This document shows, piece by piece, positions 25,472 to 33,431 of a stretch of DNA of 64,000 nucleotides. Every line of letters begins with the position of its first letter. The stretch's first letter is position 1. This DNA comes from Stenotrophomonas tumulicola. GTDB taxonomy: Bacteria > Pseudomonadota > Gammaproteobacteria > Xanthomonadales > Xanthomonadaceae. Both the position numbers and the translations under genes were made by a program. The stretch covers positions 186,001 to 250,000 of the forward strand of contig NZ_JACGXS010000003.1 of the NCBI RefSeq assembly GCF_014117215.1. The letters run 5' to 3'. The notes under the pieces were generated by a model. The model saw only the letters and a program-made list of their open reading frames with translations, made no database searches and had not been told where the DNA came from.

Positions 25472-26431
25472 ATGGCCCTGTACGACTCCATCCTCGACAC
25501 CATCGGCAATACCCCCATCGTCAAGCTGCAGCGGCTGGCGCCCGAGCACGTCACCCTTTATGCCAAGGTGGAATCGTTCAACCCAGGTGGCTCGGTCAAG
25601 GACCGGCTGGCGCTGGCGATCATCCTCGATGCCGAACAGCGCGGCCTGCTCAAGCCTGGCGACACCATCGTCGAGGCTACCTCGGGCAATACCGGCGTGG
25701 CGCTGGCGATGGTGGCCGCTGCGCGTGGCTACAAGTTCGTCGCCACCATGGTGGAAACCTTCTCGGTGGAGCGCCGCAAGCTGATGCGCGCCTACGGCGC
25801 AAAGGTGATCCTGACACCCGCGGCCGAGCGCGGCAGCGGCATGGTGCGCAAGGCGGCGGAACTGGCTGAACAGCATGGCTGGTTCCTGGCCAGCCAGTTC
25901 ACCAACCCGGCCAATCCGGCCTATCACCGCAACACCACGGCGGCGGAGATCCTGCGTGATTTCGCCGGCAAGCGGCTGGATTATTTCGTCAGCGGCTGGG
26001 GCACAGGCGGCACCCTGACCGGGGTCGGCGAAGTGCTGAAGCTGGCCCGCCCGGAGACCCGCGTCATTGCCACCGAGCCGGCCGGCGCGGCCCTGCTGAA
26101 GGGCAATGACTGGAAGCCGCACAAGATCCAGGGCTGGACCCCGGACTTCGTGCCGGACGTGCTCAACCGCGATGTCGTGGATGAACTGCTTGGCGTGGAA
26201 GATGACCGCGCGATCGCTACCGCGCACCGCCTGGCAGCAGAAGAAGGAATATTCGTCGGCATCTCCGCTGGCGCCACCGTAGCCAGCGCGCTGGACGTTG
26301 CCAGCCGTGCCGCGCCCGGATCGGTGATCCTGGCGATGCTGCCCGACACAGGGGAGCGCTACTTCTCCACGCCATTGTTCGCAGAAGTGAACGAAGGCTC
26401 CGACGACGACTGGCTGGCCGGCATCCCGTGA
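25472..26431 (+). CDS. cysK: Cysteine synthase A (O-acetylserine sulfhydrylase)
   Basis: 319 residues. PLP enzyme making cysteine from O-acetylserine and sulfide. The Schiff-base lysine sits in NPGGSVKDRLAL (Lys43), TSGNTG binds substrate and cofactor, GTGGTLTGVGEV holds the phosphate, and GISAGATVASAL lies near the C-terminus. The C-terminal length and GTGGTLTG pattern favour CysK over CysM. The frame is open upstream but the ATG at MALYDSILDT is the family start. Confidence 0.95.
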   Translation: MALYDSILDTIGNTPIVKLQRLAPEHVTLYAKVESFNPGGSVKDRLALAIILDAEQRGLLKPGDTIVEATSGNTGVALAMVAAARGYKFVATMVETFSVERRKLMRAYGAKVILTPAAERGSGMVRKAAELAEQHGWFLASQFTNPANPAYHRNTTAAEILRDFAGKRLDYFVSGWGTGGTLTGVGEVLKLARPETRVIATEPAGAALLKGNDWKPHKIQGWTPDFVPDVLNRDVVDELLGVEDDRAIATAHRLAAEEGIFVGISAGATVASALDVASRAAPGSVILAMLPDTGERYFSTPLFAEVNEGSDDDWLAGIP

Positions 26432-26445
26432 GCGCCAGCCAAGGG

Positions 26446-26475
26446 TCAGGTCCCTTTCCCGGCAAGGGGACCTGA
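26446..26475. terminator. Hairpin after cysK
   Basis: TCAGGTCCC and GGGACCTGA are perfect nine-base arms, 14 bases after the cysK stop. There is no clear T-run, so a terminator role is inferred from position. Confidence 0.45.
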
Positions 26476-26637
26476 GCCCCGGCAAGGGCACGCCTACCGG
26501 GCCACGGCGGGAGCCGCCGCCCTTGCATTCGCATCCTGTGAGACGGTCATGACGCAGCATGCATGCCCCACCGATTAGGGTGGCGCATGCAACGCACCGC
26601 GTTGTGGCGTTTGAACCGTCAGCCAGGAGCAGAACGC

Positions 26638-27234
26638 ATGAAGATCGAAGTTTGGCAGGGGGATATCACCACCCTGGCGGTGGATGCGATCGTGAATGCG
26701 GCCAATGAAACCCTGCTGGGCGGGGGGGGCGTGGATGGCGCGATCCATCGCGCGGCTGGCCCGGAACTGCGGGACGCCTGCGAACGACTGGCGCTGGTGC
26801 GTCCGGGTGTTCGTTGCCCGACCGGCGAAGTACTCGCCACGGAAGCGTTCGCCCTGCCGGCGCGCCATGTGTTCCATACGGTCGGTCCGGTGTGGCACGA
26901 CGGCCATCGTGACGAGCCCGCCCTGCTGGCCAACTGCTACTGGAAATCACTGCAGCTGGCCGAAAAACTCGAGGTGCGCTCGATCGCCTTTCCTGCCATC
27001 AGCTGCGGGGTCTACGGCTATCCGCTGTACCAAGCCGCGCAGATTGCCGCCACCGAAACGATCGCCTGGCAGCGTGGTCATCGCGAACCGCGCCGGATCA
27101 TCCTGGTGGCTTACAACAGCGCCACCTTCAAGGCCTACCAGCAGGCCCTGCTGGCGGCAGGCCAGCCGGTGGAGGAAGCCTGCCCTGCCGAGCGCTCCGC
27201 GCAGGACATGCGGATCGCTACCGCACTGGAATGA
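26638..27234 (+). CDS. Macro-domain ADP-ribose hydrolase (YmdB-like)
   Basis: 198 residues from a CAGGAG-preceded ATG. The macrodomain signatures are intact: IVNAANETLLGGGGVDGAIH (ADP-ribose binding, with the catalytic-region Asn and Asp), VFHTVGPVWHDG and FPAISCGVYGYPL. Relatives hydrolyse O-acetyl-ADP-ribose or remove ADP-ribose from proteins. The C-terminal 25 residues beyond the fold (about 175-198) are not conserved in the family as I know it. It stands alone between cysK and the convergent aldolase gene. Confidence 0.93.
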   Translation: MKIEVWQGDITTLAVDAIVNAANETLLGGGGVDGAIHRAAGPELRDACERLALVRPGVRCPTGEVLATEAFALPARHVFHTVGPVWHDGHRDEPALLANCYWKSLQLAEKLEVRSIAFPAISCGVYGYPLYQAAQIAATETIAWQRGHREPRRIILVAYNSATFKAYQQALLAAGQPVEEACPAERSAQDMRIATALE

Positions 27235-27239
27235 TGCAG

Positions 27240-27272
27240 AAAAAACGCCGGCACTGGGCCGGCGTCCGTTTT
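27240..27272. terminator. Bidirectional terminator, macro-domain gene and aldolase gene
   Basis: ACGCCGGC-ACTGG-GCCGGCGT is a perfect eight-pair stem with six A before it and CCGTTTT after it. It can therefore end transcripts from both convergent genes. Confidence 0.85.
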
Positions 27273-27292
27273 CCTTCAGCAGACGGCAACGA

Positions 27293-28297
27293 TCAGCCGT
27301 TCCACTTGCCCAGCGCGGCCAGGCCGTTTTCCTTGGCACGCTCGTACACGGTCTTCTGTGCAGCGGCATGGTTGGCCTTCATGTCCTTGGCCCACAGCTT
27401 CAGCGCGGCCTGCTGCATCGCACGGCCATAGGAGAAGCTCAGCGGCCACGGCAGCTGGCCCAGCTGGTTCATCGCATTGAGGTGCTCGGTGGACTGCTCG
27501 TCGCTCTGCCCGCCGGACAGGAACACCACGCCCGGCAGGATCGCCGGCACGGTGCTCTTCAGGCACATCACGGTGGACTCGGCCACTTCCTCGGCGTCGG
27601 CCTGCTCATCGCAGCCCTTGCCGGAGATGACCATCGAGGCCTTCAGGATGGTGCCTTCCAGCAGCACGTTCTGCTGGTACAGCGCATCGAACAGAGAACG
27701 CAGGGTGGCTTCGGTGACTTCGTAGCAGGTCTCGATGTCGTGGTCGCCGTCCATGATCACTTCCGGCTCGACCATCGGCACCAGACCGCATTCCTGGCAC
27801 AGCGCGGCATAACGGGCCAGCGCGTGGGCATTGGATTCGATGCAGGTGCCCGACGGAATGCTCTCGCCGATGTTGATGACCGCACGCCACTTGGCGAAGC
27901 GCGCACCCAGCTTGTAGTACTCCTGCAGGCGCTCGCGCAGGCCGTCCAGGCCTTCGGTGACCAGTTCACCCGGGCAGCCGGCCAGCGGATGTGCACCCTT
28001 GTCGACCTTGATGCCCGGGATCATGCCGTTGTCGGCCATGTACTTGGCAAACGGCACGCCATCCTTGGTCGACTGGCGGATGGTCTCGTCGAACAGGATC
28101 GCGCCGGAAATATGCTCGTTGAGCTTCGGCGTGGTCAGCAGCAGTTCGCGGTAGGCGCGACGATTCTCCTCGGTGTTTTCGATGCCAACGCTGGCGAAGC
28201 GCTTGGCGATGGTACCGGTGGATTCGTCGATCGCGATGATGCCCTTGCCCGGGGCGACCATGGCCTGGGCGGTTTCAGCCAGCTGTTCGATGCTCAT
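27293..28297 (-). CDS. Class I fructose-bisphosphate aldolase
   Basis: 334 residues. It cleaves fructose 1,6-bisphosphate to dihydroxyacetone phosphate and glyceraldehyde 3-phosphate through a lysine Schiff base. Motifs: GKGIIAIDESTGTIAKRF near the N-terminus, AKWRAVINIGE, VPMVEPEVIMDGDHD, LEGTILKASMV (the Schiff-base Lys strand) and GVVFLSGGQSDEQSTEHL. This is the eukaryote-like class I type rather than the zinc-dependent FbaA. AGGAAG precedes the ATG. It is the last gene of the minus-strand glycolytic run. Confidence 0.95.
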   Translation of the reverse strand: MSIEQLAETAQAMVAPGKGIIAIDESTGTIAKRFASVGIENTEENRRAYRELLLTTPKLNEHISGAILFDETIRQSTKDGVPFAKYMADNGMIPGIKVDKGAHPLAGCPGELVTEGLDGLRERLQEYYKLGARFAKWRAVINIGESIPSGTCIESNAHALARYAALCQECGLVPMVEPEVIMDGDHDIETCYEVTEATLRSLFDALYQQNVLLEGTILKASMVISGKGCDEQADAEEVAESTVMCLKSTVPAILPGVVFLSGGQSDEQSTEHLNAMNQLGQLPWPLSFSYGRAMQQAALKLWAKDMKANHAAAQKTVYERAKENGLAALGKWNG

Positions 28298-28398
28298 GTA
28301 CTTCCTGTGGCGGGTGCGGGAAAACCGGGATTATAGCCCGCGCACCGTGTTACCTCGACGTGGAGGTCGATTGGAAACGATTCCAACAGGCGGCCCCG

Positions 28399-28425
28399 GT
28401 AGAGCGGGCCATGGGCCCGCTCTAC
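28399..28425. repeat. SMAG-type REP palindrome
   Basis: GTAGAGCGGGCC-ATG-GGCCCGCTCTAC is a perfect hairpin with both GTAG and CTAC ends. It lies between the pyruvate kinase stop and the aldolase start. Confidence 0.8.
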
Positions 28426-28440
28426 CGGGGCATCCGCTGC

Positions 28441-29907
28441 TTACAGCTCGCCCAGGCCGCTGGCGCTGCCGTTGGCGCCCACTTCCAGCAGGCGCAGCGT
28501 GTTGGTGGCGCCATGGGTTTCCATGTGCTCGCCGCTGGTGAACACCACGCGGTCGCCGGCCTCCAGCAACCCCACTTCGGCCAGCAGGCGGATGCTGCCA
28601 CGCGCCGCCTCGCGCGGGGTCAGGCCGCGGCTGTCGAAGTTGATCGGAAACACATCGCGCATCAACGCCATCTGCCGGCGCGCCCCATCGTGGCGGGTCA
28701 CCGCGAAAACCGGTGCCGATGCGCGGAAACGCGACAGATAGCGCGCGGTGCCGCCGGACTCGGTCATCGCAACGATGGCGCGCACGCCGACGTGCTGTGA
28801 CAGGAACATGGTCGCCATGGCGATGGCCTGGTCGGCACGCTCCAGGTTGCGCGGCGAGGTACCGAAGTCGGTCTCGGTCTGGAACTGGCGCTCGGCCCCC
28901 AGGCAGATGCGCGCCATCGCTTCGACGGCCTTCACCGGGTAGGCACCGGCGGCGGTCTCGGCCGACAGCATCACCGCGTCGGTGCCATCGATGACCGAAT
29001 TGGCCACGTCCAGCACTTCGGCACGGGTCGGGATCGGGCTTTCAACCATCGACTGCAGCATCTGGGTGGCGGTGATCACCACCTTGTTCTGCGCCAGCGA
29101 CGCCTTGATGATCTTCTTCTGCAGGCCGGGCAGTTCGGCATCGCCGATTTCCACGCCCAGGTCGCCACGGGCCACCATCACCACGTCGCTGGCATCGACG
29201 ATTTCTTCCAGGTTCTCGATGGCTTCGGTGCGCTCGATCTTGGAGACCAGCGCGGCGTAGCAACCGTGCGATTCGGCGATCTCGCGCGCATCGTTCATGT
29301 CCTGTGCGTTGCGGCAGAACGACACGGCGATGAAGTCCACGCCGATCTTGGCAACGATGCCGATCAGCTCCTTGTCGCGCTCGGTCAGCGCGCCCAGCGA
29401 CAAGCCCCCGCCCTGCTTGTTCAGGCCCTTGCGGTCGGACAGCACGCCGTCGTTGAGCACGGTGTTGATGATGCGCTCGCCCTGCACTTCCACCACCTGC
29501 AGCTGCATCAGCCCATCATCGAGCAGCAGCACATCGCCCGGACCCACGTCCTGCGGCAGGCCCAGGTAGCTCACGCCCACCTGGGACGTATCGCCGGGCG
29601 GAACGTCGGGGGCCGCGACGAGGTCGAAGCGGTCGCCGGCCTTGAGCTGGATCTTGCCTTCGGCGAAGCGCTCGATGCGGATCTTCGGACCAGGCAGATC
29701 GGCCAGGATGCCTACTTCCACGCCCACGCGCGCCGCTGCCGCACGGACTTCGGCAGCACGTTTGGCCTGCCCCGACGGATCGCCGTGGCTGAAGTTCAGG
29801 CGCACCACGTTGACACCGGCGCGCAGCAGCTCCTCCAGGACGCCCGGCGGGTCGGTGGCCGGACCTAGGGTGGCAAGGATCTTGGTGCGACGCTGACGTT
29901 CGAACAT
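28441..29907 (-). CDS. pyk: Pyruvate kinase
   Basis: 488 residues. It transfers phosphate from phosphoenolpyruvate to ADP. The substrate-binding N-terminus RRTKILATLGPATD, NFSHGD, the loop KIRIERFAEGKIQL, the Mg/K site MVARGDLGVEIGDAELPGLQ and the nucleotide-fold C-terminal domain (VRAIVAMTESGGTARYLSRF) are all in place. The length matches the PykA-type isoenzyme. GGGAG lies upstream of the ATG. Confidence 0.96.
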   Translation of the reverse strand: MFERQRRTKILATLGPATDPPGVLEELLRAGVNVVRLNFSHGDPSGQAKRAAEVRAAAARVGVEVGILADLPGPKIRIERFAEGKIQLKAGDRFDLVAAPDVPPGDTSQVGVSYLGLPQDVGPGDVLLLDDGLMQLQVVEVQGERIINTVLNDGVLSDRKGLNKQGGGLSLGALTERDKELIGIVAKIGVDFIAVSFCRNAQDMNDAREIAESHGCYAALVSKIERTEAIENLEEIVDASDVVMVARGDLGVEIGDAELPGLQKKIIKASLAQNKVVITATQMLQSMVESPIPTRAEVLDVANSVIDGTDAVMLSAETAAGAYPVKAVEAMARICLGAERQFQTETDFGTSPRNLERADQAIAMATMFLSQHVGVRAIVAMTESGGTARYLSRFRASAPVFAVTRHDGARRQMALMRDVFPINFDSRGLTPREAARGSIRLLAEVGLLEAGDRVVFTSGEHMETHGATNTLRLLEVGANGSASGLGEL

Positions 29908-30017
29908 GGTGGATGGGCTCCCGTTAAAGAAGGGAAACTAGCACATCCTTCACACCCCATGTACACGGTTACAGCCTTGCGCCGCCTTGTTCTTGCCGTT
30001 GTCTGCAGGACATCGGC

Positions 30018-30078
30018 GACAAAAAAGGGGACGGAGGTAATTAAGTCGCCTTAATTACCTCCGTCCCCTTTTTTTGTC
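30018..30078. repeat. Perfect 25-bp inverted repeat (GGGGACGGAGG type)
   Basis: Arms at 30021-30045 and 30050-30074 are exact reverse complements (left arm opens AAAAAAGGGGACGGAGG) around a TCGC loop, and outer GAC/GTC can extend the stem past one bulged T. It starts one base beyond the HAD phosphatase stop and ends in a T-run. It could be a strong terminator or a mobile REP-like unit unrelated to the SMAG family. Confidence 0.9.
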
Positions 30079-30778
30079 ATATCAGGGCCAGCAGGTCCGT
30101 GGGGCGCTCGGCCAGTGCTCCGGCGCCGGCCTGGCGCAGCTCTTCGGCACCGCCAAAGCCCCACAGCACGCCGATGTTGCGCAGGCCGTGGTGGCGCGCA
30201 CCCTCGATGTCCATCCGGCGGTCGCCGATCATCCAGCATTGCGCAAGCCGCAACGACAGCCGCGACAGCGCCTCGGCCACCAGTTGCGGCTTGCTGCTGC
30301 GCGAACCGTCCGGGGTTGCACCGATGACGTCATCGAAGCAATCGCCGAACGGCAGGTGTTCGACGATCCGCCGTGCATGGGGTTCGTTCTTCGCCGTGAC
30401 CACTGCCAGGCGGTGGCCACGCGCCTTCAGCGTGCGCACGGTGTCTTCGATATCGTCGAAGACGTCGTGCTCGCGCCAACCGTCGGTATCGAATCGTTCC
30501 CGGTAGAACTCCACCGCCTGCTCAACCTTATCGGCGTCGTTGAACACCGGGCCGAAGCTCGTCCGCAGCGAAGGACCGATCCAGCTGCGCAGCGCCTCCA
30601 GTGGAGGCGCCACCTGTTGCATCCGCTCAAAGGCGTGCGTGATGCAGCGGGTGATGCCCACGGCAGAATCGATCAGCGTGCCGTCAAGGTCGAAGAACAG
30701 CACGTCATGGGCAGTGGACAGGCCTGCAATGCTGGACGAAGAAGCCGCCGGGCATGGCTCGGCGTTCCCGGGGACCAT
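30077..30778 (-). CDS. HAD-superfamily phosphatase (phosphoglycolate phosphatase-like)
   Basis: About 233 residues. HAD motifs are complete: VLFFDLDGTLIDSAVGI (nucleophile Asp), VVTAKNEPHARRI (Thr), SKPQLVAEAL (Lys) and MIGDRRMDIEGARHHG (Asp). Gph-like enzymes remove phosphate from 2-phosphoglycolate or related sugar phosphates. The N-terminus is uncertain: the chosen ATG is followed by about 23 residues encoded partly by a REP-like palindrome (CCGGGCATGGCTCGGC), while a GTG at 30787 abuts the pgk stop. The conserved domain starts only at AHDVLFF. Downstream in operon order from pgk. Confidence 0.85.
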   Translation of the reverse strand: MVPGNAEPCPAASSSSIAGLSTAHDVLFFDLDGTLIDSAVGITRCITHAFERMQQVAPPLEALRSWIGPSLRTSFGPVFNDADKVEQAVEFYRERFDTDGWREHDVFDDIEDTVRTLKARGHRLAVVTAKNEPHARRIVEHLPFGDCFDDVIGATPDGSRSSKPQLVAEALSRLSLRLAQCWMIGDRRMDIEGARHHGLRNIGVLWGFGGAEELRQAGAGALAERPTDLLALI

Positions 30779-30787
30779 GGCGGGCAC

Positions 30788-31963
30788 TCAGGCACCCCGC
30801 GCTTCCAGCGCCGCCACCGCCGGCAGCGTCTTGCCTTCAAGGAATTCGAGGAACGCGCCGCCACCTGTGGAGATGTAGCTGACTTCATTGGCGATATCGA
30901 ACTTGTCGACCGCCGCCAAGGTGTCGCCGCCACCGGCGATGGAGAATGCCGGCGAGCTGGCGATGGCCTTTGCCAGCGCCTCGGTGCCGTGGCTGAAGGC
31001 TTCGAATTCGAATACGCCGACCGGACCGTTCCAGACCACCGTGCCGGCCTTCTGGATCAGTGCTGCATACTGCGTGGCGGTCTGCGGGCCGATATCCAGG
31101 ATCAGGTCGTCGTCGTCCACTTCGTTGACCGCCTTCACCGTGGCCGGCGAGTCCGGCAGGAACTGCTTGGCCACCACGACGTCGACAGGCAGCGGAATAT
31201 CGGCACCGCGCACCTTGGCATCGGCGACGATCTTCTTCGCGGTATCCAGCAGGTCCGGTTCGTACAACGACTTGCCCACCCCATGCCCGGCCGCGGCGAT
31301 GAACGTGTTGGCGATGCCGCCACCGACGATCAACTGGTCAACCTTGCCGACCAGGTTGGCCAGCAATTCCAGCTTGGTGCTGACCTTGCTGCCGGCGACG
31401 ATGGCCAGCAACGGCTTGGCAGGCTCCTTCAACGCCTTGGCCAGCGCGTCCAGCTCGGCCATCAGCAGCGGGCCACCGGCGGCAACCGGAGCGAAGCGGA
31501 TGACGCCATGCGTGGAAGCCTGCGCGCGGTGCGCGGTGCCGAAGGCGTCCATCACGAACACATCGCACAGCGCGGCGTACTTCTTCGCCAGCGCCTCGTC
31601 GTCCTTGCCCTCGCCCACGTTCATGCGGCAGTTTTCCAGCAGCACGATCTCCCCGGGCTGCACCTGCACACCGTCCACCCAGTCGCGCACCAGCGGTACC
31701 TCGCGGCCCAGCAGCTGCGACAGGCGGCTGGCGACCAGCTGCAGCGATTCCGCCTCACTCCATACGCCTTCCTTCGGGCGCCCCAGGTGCGAGGTGACCA
31801 GCACCGCCGCGCCCTTTTCCAGCGCCAGCTTCAGCGTCGGCAATGAAGCGGTGATGCGCTGTTCGGAGGTGATCTGGCCGTTTTCGATCGGCACGTTCAG
31901 ATCCTGCCGGATCAGCACGCGCTTGCCGGAGAGATCGAGATCGGTCATGCGGATGATGGACAT
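30788..31963 (-). CDS. pgk: Phosphoglycerate kinase
   Basis: 391 residues, the usual bacterial length. It catalyses the ATP-forming step of lower glycolysis. Markers: [51 protein letters not shown], the [12 protein letters not shown] region and the C-terminal nucleotide site ([23 protein letters not shown] segment). The start at [13 protein letters not shown] was chosen because the family begins there; a second Met five residues on is possible. Co-oriented with gap, pyk and the aldolase gene. Confidence 0.96.
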   Translation of the reverse strand: MSIIRMTDLDLSGKRVLIRQDLNVPIENGQITSEQRITASLPTLKLALEKGAAVLVTSHLGRPKEGVWSEAESLQLVASRLSQLLGREVPLVRDWVDGVQVQPGEIVLLENCRMNVGEGKDDEALAKKYAALCDVFVMDAFGTAHRAQASTHGVIRFAPVAAGGPLLMAELDALAKALKEPAKPLLAIVAGSKVSTKLELLANLVGKVDQLIVGGGIANTFIAAAGHGVGKSLYEPDLLDTAKKIVADAKVRGADIPLPVDVVVAKQFLPDSPATVKAVNEVDDDDLILDIGPQTATQYAALIQKAGTVVWNGPVGVFEFEAFSHGTEALAKAIASSPAFSIAGGGDTLAAVDKFDIANEVSYISTGGGAFLEFLEGKTLPAVAALEARGA

Positions 31964-32078
31964 GGGCAACTCTTTGTCGAGGGAAGGAAGCGCGCCGCCT
32001 GCGGCGCAGACCGCCATTGTCCGGGCTGCAGCGACGCATCGCAAACGCGGATACCCGCATCCTGCCGTGGCCTCGCGA

Positions 32079-33431
32079 TCAGGCGTCGGTGGGCTTCTGG
32101 CGCAGCACGCCCAGCGCCAGGATGCCCACCACCAGTACGCCCAGCACCAGCAGCGACCACAACAGCCAGCGTTTCCAGTCACGCGGCGGCTGCAGTGCGG
32201 CATCACCGGCGAGCCGTTCCGAAGGCCCCTCCAGGCGGGCCAGGGTAGGCTGCCAGGCCGGGCCGTTGCGCTGCCGCAGGTCGTCGATCAGCACGCCCAC
32301 CGGCGCATCATGGCGGACTGCGGTTGCACTGCCTGCCGCCAGCGCATACGGCGCCGCGCCCTGGCTGAGGAACACCAGCACCTCGGGCTGGTAACCCAGC
32401 AACAAGGTCGGCGTGCCGACGGTGGACGCCGGTTCGGCGACCAACTTCCAATAGCGGTCGCGATGTATCGTCGCCAGTTCACGCGGTGGCGACTGTTGGC
32501 GTGCGGATTGTGCACCCTCTACCTGGTAAGCCACCCAGGGCGCGATGCGCCGCTGCCAGTCCGCGCTGCGATCATCGCGGCTGTAGGCGGTCCACTGCAC
32601 CAGGCTGTTGTCGGTGGTCGACACATCCAGCCGCTTCACCGGAAAGCGTCCATCCAGTTCGAACTCGAAGCTCCCCTGCCCCTGTGCGGTCGGTTGCAGC
32701 GACAGCCATTCCCAGGGAATGGTGGCTGGTGCGGGCGGCAGTTCGGCCAGCACGCGGCGCAGCACCGGCAGTTGCTGCCCTGCATTGGGCAGCACGCGCA
32801 GGTAACGAACGGTACGGTCTATGCCGATACGACGCTGCAGCAGGCGCTTGCCCGCGCGCTGCAGGTCGACCAGCGGCAGCGCCGCATCGATCCGCTGCCA
32901 GTTGCGCAGGTCGTCGCTGGCATCCACCTGTACCGTCGCCTGCAAGGGCTGCTGGCGATCGGCCCAGTCCAGCACCACCGTAGCCAGTGGCTGCTGGCCC
33001 AGCACGCTGGCATCGACCAGCCAGCCGCCCGCCTGCTGCCCTGCATCGGATGCACCCAGCCGTGCTTCGACCCGGCGTACGCGCCCATCGCTGTCACGCT
33101 CGGTCAACAACTGCAGATCGTCGCGACGGCGCGCATCCAGTGGCGGCAGCACGAACCACGGCAACTCGCGCTGCACCGGAGGTTGCGCCAACGGCTGGTC
33201 GGGTGCCAACAATGCCGAAGGCAGCGCCTGGCCGGCCGCGTTGTAGGCCTGCACGTCGGCCAGTGCCGGCGACTGCGCGCGGCGATAGACCTGCGGCTCC
33301 AGCACCACCCGGTACGCACCGGACTGCACGCTGGACAGGCTCAATGGCCATTGCTCGGCATATTGCTGCCGGTAGTCCTGCGCGACCGCCGGAGCCGCCA
33401 GCAACACCAGCAGCACCATCCACTTCTTCAT
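32079..33431 (-). CDS. DUF3999 family exported membrane protein
   Basis: 450 residues. Signal peptide [18 protein letters not shown], then a beta-rich periplasmic region of about 400 residues with repeated jelly-roll-like patterns (for example [17 protein letters not shown]), and one C-terminal helix ([20 protein letters not shown]). The layout matches DUF3999, usually encoded directly after a DUF2339 protein, as here, with a four-base overlap. Function is unknown; the envelope location and pairing are what can be said. Confidence 0.82.
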   Translation of the reverse strand: MKKWMVLLVLLAAPAVAQDYRQQYAEQWPLSLSSVQSGAYRVVLEPQVYRRAQSPALADVQAYNAAGQALPSALLAPDQPLAQPPVQRELPWFVLPPLDARRRDDLQLLTERDSDGRVRRVEARLGASDAGQQAGGWLVDASVLGQQPLATVVLDWADRQQPLQATVQVDASDDLRNWQRIDAALPLVDLQRAGKRLLQRRIGIDRTVRYLRVLPNAGQQLPVLRRVLAELPPAPATIPWEWLSLQPTAQGQGSFEFELDGRFPVKRLDVSTTDNSLVQWTAYSRDDRSADWQRRIAPWVAYQVEGAQSARQQSPPRELATIHRDRYWKLVAEPASTVGTPTLLLGYQPEVLVFLSQGAAPYALAAGSATAVRHDAPVGVLIDDLRQRNGPAWQPTLARLEGPSERLAGDAALQPPRDWKRWLLWSLLVLGVLVVGILALGVLRQKPTDA

